Shown one piece after another: positions 1-7,084 of a stretch of 10,666 bases of DNA; position 1 is the first letter of the stretch; each line of letters opens with the position of its first letter. A program made the position numbers and the translations under genes. This DNA comes from Methanosarcinales archaeon. GTDB taxonomy: Archaea > Halobacteriota > Methanosarcinia > DSM-18856 > Methermicoccaceae. The stretch covers positions 1-10,666 of the forward strand of contig QMVI01000021.1 of NCBI GenBank assembly GCA_003661015.1. The letters run 5' to 3'. The notes beneath the pieces were generated by a model. It saw only the letters and a list, made by a program, of their open reading frames with translations. It was not told the origin of the DNA and searched no databases.

Positions 1-38
1 GCAGAAAGATAAGGCTGTAAAGATAAGGTTGTGATTGA

Positions 39-746
39 ATGATTGGGAGGTTCAGATATCAGGGACGCATTTTTCAGGGGGAAGTGAGGGGGGATGTGGT
101 TGTGGATGGAGATGCTGAAATCGGGATTCATGAGTTGGATGTGCTTGTACCTTGTGAGCCAACCAAAATCGTGGGAGTTGGGCTGAACTACTACGACCAC
201 GCAGAGGAACTTGGAATGAAGATTCCTGACGAGCCCATAATATTTTTGAAACCTATAAGTGCATTACAATCGCACGAGAGACCCATACTCCATCCCAGAG
301 TGAGTAGGGTGGATTATGAGGGTGAGTTGGCGGTTGTGATATCTGAGAGATGTAAAAACGTAAGCGAGAAATATGCAGAAGATTACATACTCGGATACAC
401 ATGTGCAAACGATGTGACTGCAAGAGACATCCAGCAGAAAGACATCCAGTGGACAAGGTCAAAGAGTTTTGACACATTTGCCCCAGTAGGACCATTCATA
501 CAAGAGGATGTGAAGGAAGTTGATGTTTTATGTAAATTGAATGGAAAAATTGTTCAAAAAGGAAACACGAAAAACATGATATTCGGTGTTCATGAACTCA
601 TAGAATTCATATCTGGTGTGATGACACTCGAAAAGGGAGATGTGATACTCACTGGGACTCCTGCCGGTGTGGGTAAAATGAACAGAGGAGACATTGTGGA
701 GGTTGAGGTCGAACACATAGGAACTCTGAGAAACCCGGTTATCTGA
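39..746 (+). CDS. Fumarylacetoacetate hydrolase (FAH) family protein
   Basis: This 235-residue protein has the FAH-superfamily C-terminal fold from about residue 42 on. The family contains acylpyruvate hydrolases, 2-hydroxyhepta-2,4-diene-1,7-dioate isomerases and oxaloacetate decarboxylases, all Mg/Mn-dependent and cytosolic. Seen in the sequence: the entry motif KIVGVGLNY (residues 43-51), metal-ligand candidates Glu94 and Glu96 in YEGEL and Asp125 in ANDVTARD, then RSKSFDTFAPVGP (140-152) and TGTPAGVG (205-212). Length is normal for the short archaeal form, whose N-terminal 40 residues form a small extra domain. The ATG is chosen because an in-frame TGA sits directly before it (36-38). A weak AAGGT lies about 10 bases upstream. 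It ends in TGA and overlaps the convergent DUF504 gene by 8 bases. The family is certain, but the substrate cannot be told from sequence. Confidence 0.93.
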   Translation: MIGRFRYQGRIFQGEVRGDVVVDGDAEIGIHELDVLVPCEPTKIVGVGLNYYDHAEELGMKIPDEPIIFLKPISALQSHERPILHPRVSRVDYEGELAVVISERCKNVSEKYAEDYILGYTCANDVTARDIQQKDIQWTRSKSFDTFAPVGPFIQEDVKEVDVLCKLNGKIVQKGNTKNMIFGVHELIEFISGVMTLEKGDVILTGTPAGVGKMNRGDIVEVEVEHIGTLRNPVI

Positions 747-963
747 GCCACACAACTTTACCATCCTTTCTTATTTCCACAATTCTGTGATATGGAATTC
801 TTGTTCCATTTTTAAGTGTGAAGAAACCTGCACCGATCTCCACAATATCATACCCACTGATCCTTCTCATATTGTTCGGTGCACCCCTGTGGATGTACAC
901 CACTTCCACCCCATCAAGAGAGTTGGTCCATTTGAATTTGTTCAACAACTCCCTTGACTTCAT
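739..963 (-). CDS. DUF504 / MJ1316-type small protein (UPF0248)
   Basis: This 74-residue protein matches the whole length of the archaeal DUF504 (UPF0248, MJ1316) family. Hallmarks are VVYIHRGAP (residues 21-29) and IPYHRIVEI (56-64), followed by a C-terminal KVVWLR. The Pfam family has been described by comparative genomics as an RNA cyclic-end recognition domain, so a role in RNA processing or repair is possible but unproven here. Its ATG overlaps the stop of the upstream DUF1805 gene as TGATG, so the two are probably translationally coupled. It stops with TAA inside the last codons of the convergent FAH-family gene. Confidence 0.9.
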   Translation of the reverse strand: MKSRELLNKFKWTNSLDGVEVVYIHRGAPNNMRRISGYDIVEIGAGFFTLKNGTRIPYHRIVEIRKDGKVVWLR

Positions 964-1259
964 CAGAGCATCCTCTCAAGAGCATCCTTACCCCGCATAC
1001 CCGCATATATTCCAAGCTCCCTCGCTTTTGATGTTGTTTCAACCACCACTCCATTCAAAACATCTTCGAAGGTTGCAACGCCTTTCACCTTTGCAGCCAC
1101 AACGCCCAACTTCTCTGCTGCAGAGATGTCGAGGTATCCGCACATCACAAATCCCTTCTCAGCTCTCAAAACAATGAGTGGGGCACCAGGAAGTTCAATA
1201 CTATAACAATCAACCTCGCCATTATCAATCTTCACTCTCTCGTGAATTAGTTTACTCAT
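963..1259 (-). CDS. DUF1805 (YunC-like) protein
   Basis: This 98-residue protein matches the DUF1805 family, found widely in archaea and in Bacillus as YunC. The recognisable core is GAPLIVLRAEKGFVMCGYLD (residues 25-44), then an AAEKLGVVAAKVKGV segment and a TFEDVL motif. No membrane segment or signal peptide is visible, so it is likely cytosolic. The molecular function is unknown. An in-frame TGA lies 7 codon-bases upstream (1266-1268), which fixes the ATG. It follows the SepRS gene on the same strand after a 34-base gap that contains a perfect 8-bp inverted repeat. It is coupled to DUF504 through TGATG. Confidence 0.9.
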   Translation of the reverse strand: MSKLIHERVKIDNGEVDCYSIELPGAPLIVLRAEKGFVMCGYLDISAAEKLGVVAAKVKGVATFEDVLNGVVVETTSKARELGIYAGMRGKDALERML

Positions 1260-1266
1260 GGAAAGT

Positions 1267-1283
1267 CATTGTTCTGAACAATG
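1267..1283. promoter_or_regulatory. Perfect 8-bp inverted repeat (possible operator)
   Basis: CATTGTTC-T-GAACAATG is a perfect palindrome with a single central base, placed between the SepRS stop and the DUF1805 start. The one-base centre makes an RNA hairpin terminator unlikely. A dyad of this shape suits a dimeric DNA-binding regulator. The position suggests separate control of the DUF1805-DUF504 pair, but no regulator is encoded nearby. The A/T runs just beyond it (1284-1297) could be a T-rich archaeal termination signal for SepRS. Confidence 0.4.
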
Positions 1284-1293
1284 AAAAACTTTT

Positions 1294-2874
1294 TTATATG
1301 ATTTCAGAGCGCACGGTGATGAACACAGGTCCCCTTATATCGATTTTTTTCTGATTGGCGGTGATGTATCTGAGAGCTGGCTCTTCTACCCTGAGATTTA
1401 TTTCAGCTGGTGTTCTTATTACTCTGCACCTTGTCTCAGTATCTATGCCAGCAATCGTTCCCTTTTCTATCTCATATGCACATCTCACAGCAAAAGCCTC
1501 GAACAGTCTGATGGTGGTTTTCGTACTTTGCTCATAAAGCTCTCTGAACTTTTCAGGTACTATTGCAATAATGTTCCCATCTCTCACAACAACCTCGTTG
1601 TACGCAGCAGGCCCACACAACAATGTGTTCTCCTCTGGCTCTACCACACTTACCCTCACTTTTTTGCCAAAGAGCTCTCCCTCCCAAGCCAAGAACTCAC
1701 AAGGACTTTCTTCATGCCCATGTTCGATACATACTCTTGAAATCCCATCCACAATTTCCCATCCTTGTCTTGTAAATGGTTTATCTATGAAATCTATCAT
1801 GGATGCTATCTCAGAATCAGAGAGTACTGGCTCATAAAACTGCGGATATGCCATCTTTCTCATATCCTCTGCGTCATAGAGAACCATAGCAAGTCTTTCA
1901 ACGCCAAGTCCCAGATTCATAACAGGATATGGTATATCATATTGGGCAAGAGCATCTGGAGAATACACACCAAATGTGGCTATTTCCACCCACCCATCAG
2001 AGTATTTCGTACTCGAGTTAACGAGTTTTGGATGGTATGCAAACACTTCGGTCTGTGTGCCAGATGCATAGTATCTACTGCGTTTCTCATCTGGTCTGAA
2101 CTTGAACTCGGTGAAGCCAAATTGAGAGAGCAGTGAGTGAGATATGGCTTTTCCCCATTCCTCGGTTATGTCCTCACCAGCAACTACACAAGACGCACTA
2201 AAGTATGTCATCAATCTGGTCGGGTCTTCTCTCTGTTCTCTCCTGAAACATCTGTCAACCGAAAAGAGCTTCATAGGTGTCTTCATCTTCCCCACGAGTG
2301 CTCCAAGCGTTATGAACCATCCCGATGTCATATGGCTTCTGAGTGTTCTGCTTGTTGGGATGGGTTTCAATTCTTTGAACTCTGGAAATACCTCATCAAG
2401 TATCTTCACTGCATCTGTATCTGACACCGAGAGGGCTTTGGAAATTTCATACACAAGGTCATCACCTTCAATTTCTCCTTTCTTGTATCTGTGAAACAGT
2501 GTTCTGAGGCTCTTAACCATGCCCTCGCACAGCACACCGGTGTATTTCGTAAGCTCAGAGAGTTTTTCATCAGAGATCCCTATATTGGGTCTCGGCAATC
2601 CTGCAAGATAGAACACCCTATCGAGTACTGCGGGAGCTTCTGGACCAAACTGTCGATACACTTCAACATCATCCACTATCAGAGGATTCATTACTTCGGT
2701 GAATCCCATTCTGAGATAACATTCCCTCAGTTTTTGAATGGTATCAAACACAGGGTGTGGCTTTCCGTACGGAACTTTCAGTCTTGGATATCTCAAGCGT
2801 ACTGACACGGGAATTTCCCAATCAGACGTTTCTTGAGGTGAATGTGTGGAATCTCTCATTTTATCATCTGACAT
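1294..2874 (-). CDS. sepS: O-phosphoseryl-tRNA(Cys) synthetase (SepRS)
   Basis: This is the class II aminoacyl-tRNA synthetase that charges tRNA(Cys) with O-phosphoserine. The product is then turned into Cys-tRNA(Cys) by SepCysS, the route used by many methanogens and Archaeoglobus. Numbered from the ATG at 2874 (526 residues), it shows YGKPHPVFDTIQKLR near the N-terminus, HMTSGWF (181-187), a motif 2 region RCFRREQREDPTRLMTYFSA (208-227) with the family's phosphoserine-pocket Ser/Thr pattern, and motif 3 GLGVERLAM (322-330). The C-terminal region resembles the family's tRNA-binding domain. An upstream in-frame TTG (2895) would add 7 residues. The ATG at 2874 is preferred because it lies about 28 bases from the TATA box at 2896-2907, which fits a leaderless mRNA. 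It ends in TAA. SepCysS is not in the window. Confidence 0.96.
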   Translation of the reverse strand: MSDDKMRDSTHSPQETSDWEIPVSVRLRYPRLKVPYGKPHPVFDTIQKLRECYLRMGFTEVMNPLIVDDVEVYRQFGPEAPAVLDRVFYLAGLPRPNIGISDEKLSELTKYTGVLCEGMVKSLRTLFHRYKKGEIEGDDLVYEISKALSVSDTDAVKILDEVFPEFKELKPIPTSRTLRSHMTSGWFITLGALVGKMKTPMKLFSVDRCFRREQREDPTRLMTYFSASCVVAGEDITEEWGKAISHSLLSQFGFTEFKFRPDEKRSRYYASGTQTEVFAYHPKLVNSSTKYSDGWVEIATFGVYSPDALAQYDIPYPVMNLGLGVERLAMVLYDAEDMRKMAYPQFYEPVLSDSEIASMIDFIDKPFTRQGWEIVDGISRVCIEHGHEESPCEFLAWEGELFGKKVRVSVVEPEENTLLCGPAAYNEVVVRDGNIIAIVPEKFRELYEQSTKTTIRLFEAFAVRCAYEIEKGTIAGIDTETRCRVIRTPAEINLRVEEPALRYITANQKKIDIRGPVFITVRSEII

Positions 2875-2895
2875 CGTGATTTCATCGTAGCCCAA

Positions 2896-2907
2896 TACTT
2901 AAATAAG
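2896..2907. promoter_or_regulatory. Shared TATA box for divergent SepRS and TraB-family genes
   Basis: TACTTAAATAAG is the only A/T-rich box in the short divergent gap. Its centre is about 30 bases before the TraB-family ATG (2932, +) and about 28 bases before the SepRS ATG (2874, -). Archaeal TATA boxes sit about 25-30 bases before the transcription start. This single element, with ACTT...AAGT symmetry, could therefore direct leaderless transcripts both ways. Confidence 0.55.
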
Positions 2908-2931
2908 TTTGTTGATTGAGATTGGTAGAAG

Positions 2932-4083
2932 ATGAACAGTGTTCTCAGAACGAAAGTTGGAAACGTAGAAGTTGTGCTTGTTGGAACTGCCCATGTTCTT
3001 AAAGAAAGTGTTGAGATGGTCAGAGAGACAATTCGTGAGGAGATGCCTGAGGTTGTTGCTCTTGAACTCGATATGAAGAGGTTCTCTTCGCTTTACGAAT
3101 CACGGGACGTTTCTCTAAAAGAGGTCATAAAACAGGGGAAGTTTATGGTGTTCTTGGTTAGTGTAATTCTCAGTTATGTCCAGAGAAAGATTGGGGCTGA
3201 GATTGGTGTAGAGCCGGGTGCTGAGATGAAGGAGGCAGTAAAGACTGCGAAAGAAATCGGAGCACGTACTGCATTAATAGACCAAGAGCTGGAAACAACA
3301 CTCTCAAGATTTCTCAAAACTCTTAGCTTACGAGAGAAACTGAGATTATTGCTATCGATATTGGGTGTGTTCAGAGGCAAGGTAGAGGTGGATGAGGGCA
3401 TAACAGACGAGGAGAAAGTTAACGAGCTACTCGAAGAGCTCAAAGAAATCTCTCCATCAGCATACAAGGTATTCGTGGAAGAGAGAAATGTGGTGATGGC
3501 AAACAGAATTCGTGAAATCGCCAGTTCCATGGAAAATGGTAAGATTGTAGCGGTCATGGGTGCTGGACATGTGAATGGAGTGAGGGAGCTTCTAACCACA
3601 CCCATGAACCACCTGACAGAACACCATCAGGCATATCATGAAGCAAAGTACCGAGGTATTTTAACAAAGATTATTGGGGCAATAATCGGGTTTCTCGTTA
3701 TTTTCATGTTCATTTTAATACTGAAAAATTCATTTGAAGGTTTTCTCACAGCTTTTATGTGGTGGTTTATAATAAATGGTGCATTGAGTGCTATTGGTGC
3801 CGCGATTGCTGGCGGACATCCTCTCTCCATACTCACAGCATTCTCAGTAGCATGGATGACATCTCTCTCGCCCTTCCTCGCAGCTGGTTGGTTTGCTGGA
3901 CTTGTCGAGCTCTGGAAGAGAGAGCCAACAGTAGCAGATGTGAGGATGCTGTTCAAAGCAAATTCACTGTCTGAGATGAGGAGGAATCGTGCATTCAAAG
4001 TTCTGATGGTTGCAGCCCTTTCAAATGTGGGCAGCGTCATTGGCACATTTATCGGAGCTTACCTTCTCTTCAAAATGGTCTGA
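2932..4083 (+). CDS. TraB/TIKI-family membrane protein
   Basis: This 383-residue protein belongs to the TraB (pheromone-shutdown) family, related to the TIKI/EreA-like metalloprotease clan. Family motifs seen are VLVGTAHV (residues 15-22) with His21, ALELD (43-47) with Glu45, VEERNVVMANRI (182-193) and VMGAGHVNGV (208-217) with His213. The C-terminal 140 residues hold about four hydrophobic segments (roughly 247-266, 270-293, 298-323 and 357-381), as in archaeal members. The N-terminal catalytic-like domain would then sit on one face of the membrane. The true substrate in archaea is unknown. The ATG is supported by the TATA box about 30 bases upstream and no Shine-Dalgarno site, which suggests a leaderless transcript. 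The TGA stop abuts the convergent SufB-like stop with no gap (TGATCA). Confidence 0.9.
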   Translation: MNSVLRTKVGNVEVVLVGTAHVLKESVEMVRETIREEMPEVVALELDMKRFSSLYESRDVSLKEVIKQGKFMVFLVSVILSYVQRKIGAEIGVEPGAEMKEAVKTAKEIGARTALIDQELETTLSRFLKTLSLREKLRLLLSILGVFRGKVEVDEGITDEEKVNELLEELKEISPSAYKVFVEERNVVMANRIREIASSMENGKIVAVMGAGHVNGVRELLTTPMNHLTEHHQAYHEAKYRGILTKIIGAIIGFLVIFMFILILKNSFEGFLTAFMWWFIINGALSAIGAAIAGGHPLSILTAFSVAWMTSLSPFLAAGWFAGLVELWKREPTVADVRMLFKANSLSEMRRNRAFKVLMVAALSNVGSVIGTFIGAYLLFKMV

Positions 4084-5187
4084 TCAGAGAATATCCCTTG
4101 CAGCAAGCTCCACCGCTTTAGATATGGCGAACCTCAGAGAGTCTGGTATCCCCTTTATCTCAACATCCATAAAGCCTCTCACAATGGTGGATGTTGCCTC
4201 ATCTCTCGTCATTCCCCTGCACATCAGATAGAATACCTGTTCCTCAGCTATCTTTCCTATCGCTGCCTCATGTGATAGCTCGACTTGTGAACATTTAGTC
4301 TCAAGCTCTGGAACCGCATGTATTTCACCCTCGTCCGATAACATCAACCCTCTGCACTCGAGATGTCCTTTTACATCGTTTTCCTCTGCAACTATCTGTC
4401 CTCTCGCAAAAACCTTTCCACCAGTTGATATCGAACGTGATATTATTTCAGCAGAACTCTTCTCACCTTGGAGAGCACAGTACGAGCCAACATCAACCAC
4501 AGACCCTTCATGAGCGAGAAGGATACTGCTGAACACAGCTTTTGCATTCTTCCCGAGATATGCTTTTGGATACATCTGAACCAATTTCACGGGTGTGAGG
4601 AGTACATAGTTGCTTATGAAAACGCCATTCTCATCTATCTTTGCAGTACTTCTTGGCCTGATTTCCATATCTCTTTCCCAGCCATGCACCATTGTGAAAC
4701 TGACCTTTGCATCTTTCTTAACAAAGAACTCCGAGATTCCTATGTGCATACCGGAAACAACACCAGGATGTGATGTGCAACCCGATATTATATTCAGCTC
4801 AGACCCCTCTTCTGCTATTATTATATTATGCACCTTCTGTTTATGTCCGAGTGTTTTCAAATACAGACACGCCTCTACTGGCATCTCTATTTTGGCTCCG
4901 GGCATAGCTCTTATGAAATAACCATTAACATCCTCTGAATCCGCCTCCCTTGTATATTCATCCTGTTTTCTCTCAACAAGACTCCACATGAGGTCTGAAA
5001 CCCATTCGTACTTTTTTAGGGCATCTCTGATGCTCATCACCTCAACTCCCTCGTAGAGGGGGGAGGCAAATGCTGTTGATTGATCAACCTGAAGAAACAT
5101 TCCAGACCTTTTTTCTGGATTGAGTATTATCCCAACACTCTCGAGTCTGTCCTTTGCAACATCCTTTACTCCACGTTCTTCAGACAT
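4084..5187 (-). CDS. SufB/SufD-like Fe-S cluster scaffold (SMS-type SmsB)
   Basis: This 367-residue beta-helix protein of the SufB/SufD family is the scaffold on which SufC-driven Fe-S clusters are built in the cytosol. It is shorter than bacterial SufB and is paired with only one ATPase. That matches the minimal archaeal SMS (SmsC-SmsB) arrangement, in which one SufB-like protein replaces SufB plus SufD. Seen: Cys278 in HLECRGLML, at the place of the SufB active cysteine, and His306-Glu307 in ELSHEAAIGKI, matching the HEAT-like segment of SufB, then EEQVFYLMCRG. Keeping the Cys and Glu argues for a SufB-like role over a degenerate SufD-like one. The start overlaps the end of sufC by 22 bases, so translation is probably coupled. 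It ends in TGA. Confidence 0.92.
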   Translation of the reverse strand: MSEERGVKDVAKDRLESVGIILNPEKRSGMFLQVDQSTAFASPLYEGVEVMSIRDALKKYEWVSDLMWSLVERKQDEYTREADSEDVNGYFIRAMPGAKIEMPVEACLYLKTLGHKQKVHNIIIAEEGSELNIISGCTSHPGVVSGMHIGISEFFVKKDAKVSFTMVHGWERDMEIRPRSTAKIDENGVFISNYVLLTPVKLVQMYPKAYLGKNAKAVFSSILLAHEGSVVDVGSYCALQGEKSSAEIISRSISTGGKVFARGQIVAEENDVKGHLECRGLMLSDEGEIHAVPELETKCSQVELSHEAAIGKIAEEQVFYLMCRGMTRDEATSTIVRGFMDVEIKGIPDSLRFAISKAVELAARDIL

Positions 5188-5915
5188 TTATCCACACACC
5201 CTTCGTATCCGTGTTCTGTTATATCCTCAAGTATTTTTTCAGGATTTCCTATGCATGCAATTCTTCCATTGTGAAGGATCATTCCGTAATCTGCATCCAC
5301 ATACTGAAGTATGTGTCCCGTATGTGTAATTATGAGTGAGGTTTTTGTTCTCTCGTCCTTCTTTTTATCTCTCTCAAGTAAAGTCCTGAGGGCTCTCCCC
5401 ATGATAGACAGATTCTCCATATCAACACCAGAATCTGGCTCATCCAACATTACAAGCTCTGGATTCAGTACGAGCAACTGTAAGACTTCTGCTCTCTTCA
5501 CTTCACCCCCTGAAAATCCTTTATTCACATGTCTTTCTACGAGTTCTTCCATGTTCAGCATCTCTATGTACTTCTCAACTTCCTCCCTATCCAGACCACT
5601 GATGCCACGGCAGTGCTCAAGCAACTCCTTTAACTTCACACCATCCACCTCTGGTGGATTTTGAAATGCAATCCCCATACCCAACTTCACTCTCTCCTCC
5701 GGGCTCATCTCGGTAATATCTACATCATTGAATATGATTCTACCACCCACAACTTCATACTTTGGATTTCCTATTATGGTGTTGAGAAGCGATGACTTGC
5801 CACTGCCATTTGCACCGAACAACACATATGTGTTTCCTTGCTCAAGATAGAAACTAACGCCATTCAGAACTTTTTTCCCTTCAACTCTAACTTTCAAGTT
5901 AACGACTTGTAACAT
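5166..5915 (-). CDS. sufC: SufC-like Fe-S assembly ABC ATPase (SmsC)
   Basis: This 249-residue soluble ABC-type ATPase powers the SufB-like scaffold. All motifs are present: Walker A GANGSGKS (residues 34-41), Q-loop Gln85 in AFQNPPEV, signature FSGGE (134-138) with the SufC-typical VKRAE after it, Walker B VMLDEP (155-160) followed by DSGVD, and switch His198 in IITHTGH. The length is normal for SufC, and the close SufC-type signature separates it from transporter ATPases. The start has a strong GAGGAGGTG Shine-Dalgarno site 7-8 bases upstream. That site lies in a near-duplicate of the last codons of the upstream protease gene. It sits 17 bases after the protease stop and overlaps the SufB-like gene, so the three form one operon. 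Confidence 0.96.
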   Translation of the reverse strand: MLQVVNLKVRVEGKKVLNGVSFYLEQGNTYVLFGANGSGKSSLLNTIIGNPKYEVVGGRIIFNDVDITEMSPEERVKLGMGIAFQNPPEVDGVKLKELLEHCRGISGLDREEVEKYIEMLNMEELVERHVNKGFSGGEVKRAEVLQLLVLNPELVMLDEPDSGVDMENLSIMGRALRTLLERDKKKDERTKTSLIITHTGHILQYVDADYGMILHNGRIACIGNPEKILEDITEHGYEGCVDKCLKNVE

Positions 5916-5917
5916 CT

Positions 5918-5949
5918 TACACCTCCTCAGCTTTACACTTCCTCAGCTT
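5918..5949 (-). repeat. 16-bp imperfect tandem repeat carrying the sufC ribosome binding site
   Basis: Read on the minus strand, GCTGAGGAAGTGTAAA is followed at once by GCTGAGGAGGTGTAAG. The first copy encodes the last residues (AEEV-stop) of the serine protease. The second copy repeats them outside the gene, and its GAGGAGGTG serves as the sufC Shine-Dalgarno site. The two copies differ at two positions. Confidence 0.6.
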
Positions 5950-6778
5950 TTTTACCTCCTCCAAGTGGTGCAGGAGAGAACTCAACGCTCGGCTGTCTGA
6001 GACGGGTTGGCTGGGGATATAGATGCATGAGAAGATAAACCTCCTCGGGAACATCTGTACTGACATCGAGTCCGAGTTCTTTTGCTTCCTCAACAGTGAT
6101 TGGATAATCATGTGTCCATCTCCCTTCGGTCAATACCTGAGACAACTCCTTTGCCTTATCCTCTCCATACTTGTCCTTGAGAAGCCAGTATACAAAATCT
6201 CTCACCTGATTTATTGATTTCTCAGCAACATCTGCAAGTATCAATGTCTCATCATCCATCTTCTCGGCACCTTTCTTCTCAATGGCTCTCAATATGCTGG
6301 GAGCTGGATACTTTCCAAGCTGCGGGTCGATTGGGCCAAGCACAGCATTTTCATCCATTATGATCTTGTCTGATGCAAGTGCAATAAGAGTCCCACCACT
6401 CATTGCATAGTGTGGTACTATGACCCTTACCTCTCCTTTGTGGCTCTTCAAAGCCCTTGCAATCTGACTCGCTGCCAGCACAAGCCCACCCGGGGTGTGA
6501 ATCACAAGGTCTATTGGCTTATCATCTGGAACAGAGCGTATTGCCCTCAGCACATCCTCAGAGTCTTCGATGTTTATGAACCTGTAAAAGGGGATACCAA
6601 AGAATCCCAAGCTCTCCTGTCTGTGAATTAAAGTAACAATCGCACTACCTCTCTTCTCAGACAATTTCTTCAACAGCCTCCCCCTGGTAATCTGAAGTTG
6701 TCTGAACTGGAGCTGGGGCGCCATTATCAGATAGAAAAGAAATATTAACCATATAAGCGAGCTTGGATCAATCATCAT
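5933..6778 (-). CDS. Membrane-anchored Clp-fold serine protease (SDH/DUF114 family)
   Basis: This 281-residue protein matches the archaeal SDH-type (serine dehydrogenase proteinase, DUF114) branch of the ClpP/crotonase fold. One hydrophobic helix (residues 7-20) anchors the N-terminus. The catalytic domain then shows DLVIHTPGGLV (90-100), where the glycines form the oxyanion hole, PHYAMSGGTLIAL (122-134) with the nucleophile candidate Ser127, and VLGPIDPQLG (146-155) with Asp151. The late segment EGRWTHDYPIT and the stretch EEAKELGL are also typical of the family. It is likely a membrane-associated protease without an ATPase partner, as in SppA-like enzymes. The substrates are unknown. Two ATGs lie in tandem (6778 and 6775). 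A TATA box 25 bases upstream gives a near-leaderless start. It ends in TAA, 17 bases before sufC. Confidence 0.92.
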   Translation of the reverse strand: MMIDPSSLIWLIFLFYLIMAPQLQFRQLQITRGRLLKKLSEKRGSAIVTLIHRQESLGFFGIPFYRFINIEDSEDVLRAIRSVPDDKPIDLVIHTPGGLVLAASQIARALKSHKGEVRVIVPHYAMSGGTLIALASDKIIMDENAVLGPIDPQLGKYPAPSILRAIEKKGAEKMDDETLILADVAEKSINQVRDFVYWLLKDKYGEDKAKELSQVLTEGRWTHDYPITVEEAKELGLDVSTDVPEEVYLLMHLYPQPTRLRQPSVEFSPAPLGGGKKAEEV

Positions 6779-6779
6779 A

Positions 6780-6802
6780 ATACAGTTAGATTAACACTGT
6801 AT
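6780..6802. promoter_or_regulatory. 7-bp inverted repeat between TATA box and protease-sufCB start (possible operator)
   Basis: ATACAGT and ACTGTAT form a perfect 7-bp dyad with a 9-base spacer. The right arm overlaps the TATA box and the left arm touches the expected transcription start and first codon of the protease-sufC-sufB operon. A repressor bound here would block that promoter. The assignment rests on symmetry and position only. Confidence 0.4.
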
Positions 6803-6808
6803 ATAAAT
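6799..6808 (-). promoter_or_regulatory. TATA box for protease-sufC-sufB operon
   Basis: ATTTATATAC on the minus strand lies about 25 bases before the protease ATG at 6778. It is the best TATA match upstream of the operon and implies a leaderless or very short leader. On the plus strand it is only about 20 bases from the ATG at 6823, which is too close to serve that gene well. Confidence 0.6.
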
Positions 6809-6822
6809 GTTGGAGGTATGAC

Positions 6823-7008
6823 ATGAAATCGATTACGATGGTACTATCTCTCATTCTCATGTACATAGGTGTCTCCATATTGCTTATGTACCAGATGGTG
6901 GAAGATAACATCTCACGATTGCTCGCAATCGTGTGGATTCTGCTCAGCTGTGTGCTTTCAATTTTTGTGGTGGTAATGGGATACAGAGCAAAGACAGGAG
7001 AACTGTGA
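6823..7008 (+). CDS. Small two-helix membrane protein, unknown function
   Basis: This 61-residue protein is almost entirely made of two hydrophobic helices (about residues 5-24 and 33-54), joined by a short polar loop QMVEDNISR and ending in a basic tail YRAKTGEL. It should form a membrane hairpin. I recognise no family. The start is well supported by GGAGGT at 6812-6817, five bases before the ATG. It ends in TGA. It is divergent from the membrane-anchored protease operon, so it could be a partner of that protease, but this is only a guess from position. Confidence 0.7.
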   Translation: MKSITMVLSLILMYIGVSILLMYQMVEDNISRLLAIVWILLSCVLSIFVVVMGYRAKTGEL

Positions 7009-7050
7009 TTAATTCAGTTAGATAGAGAGTTGAAAACAGAGTTCTACAAA

Positions 7051-7061
7051 AAAATAATTAA
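7051..7061 (+). promoter_or_regulatory. TATA-like box before HicB-like gene
   Basis: AAAATAATTAA lies 24-34 bases before the ATG at 7085, the expected spacing for a leaderless archaeal transcript. No Shine-Dalgarno site is visible between the box and the start. Confidence 0.45.
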
Positions 7062-7084
7062 GTCAGATATCCCATATTCAAGTG

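Noticed and set aside
5..32. 14-bp tandem repeat (AAAGATAAGGCTGT then AAAGATAAGGTTGT) just before the FAH-family gene
   Set aside because: It is real but short, with only two copies and no clear function. The second copy may hold the weak ribosome binding site.
2..34. Possible tail of an upstream plus-strand gene (ten codons ending in TGA)
   Set aside because: It is too short to support as a gene from sequence alone, although its composition is protein-like.
6783..7023. The 9-mer CAGTTAGAT occurs on both sides of the small membrane protein gene (6783 and 7015)
   Set aside because: A single short direct repeat with no inverted ends or target-site pattern is not evidence of a mobile element.
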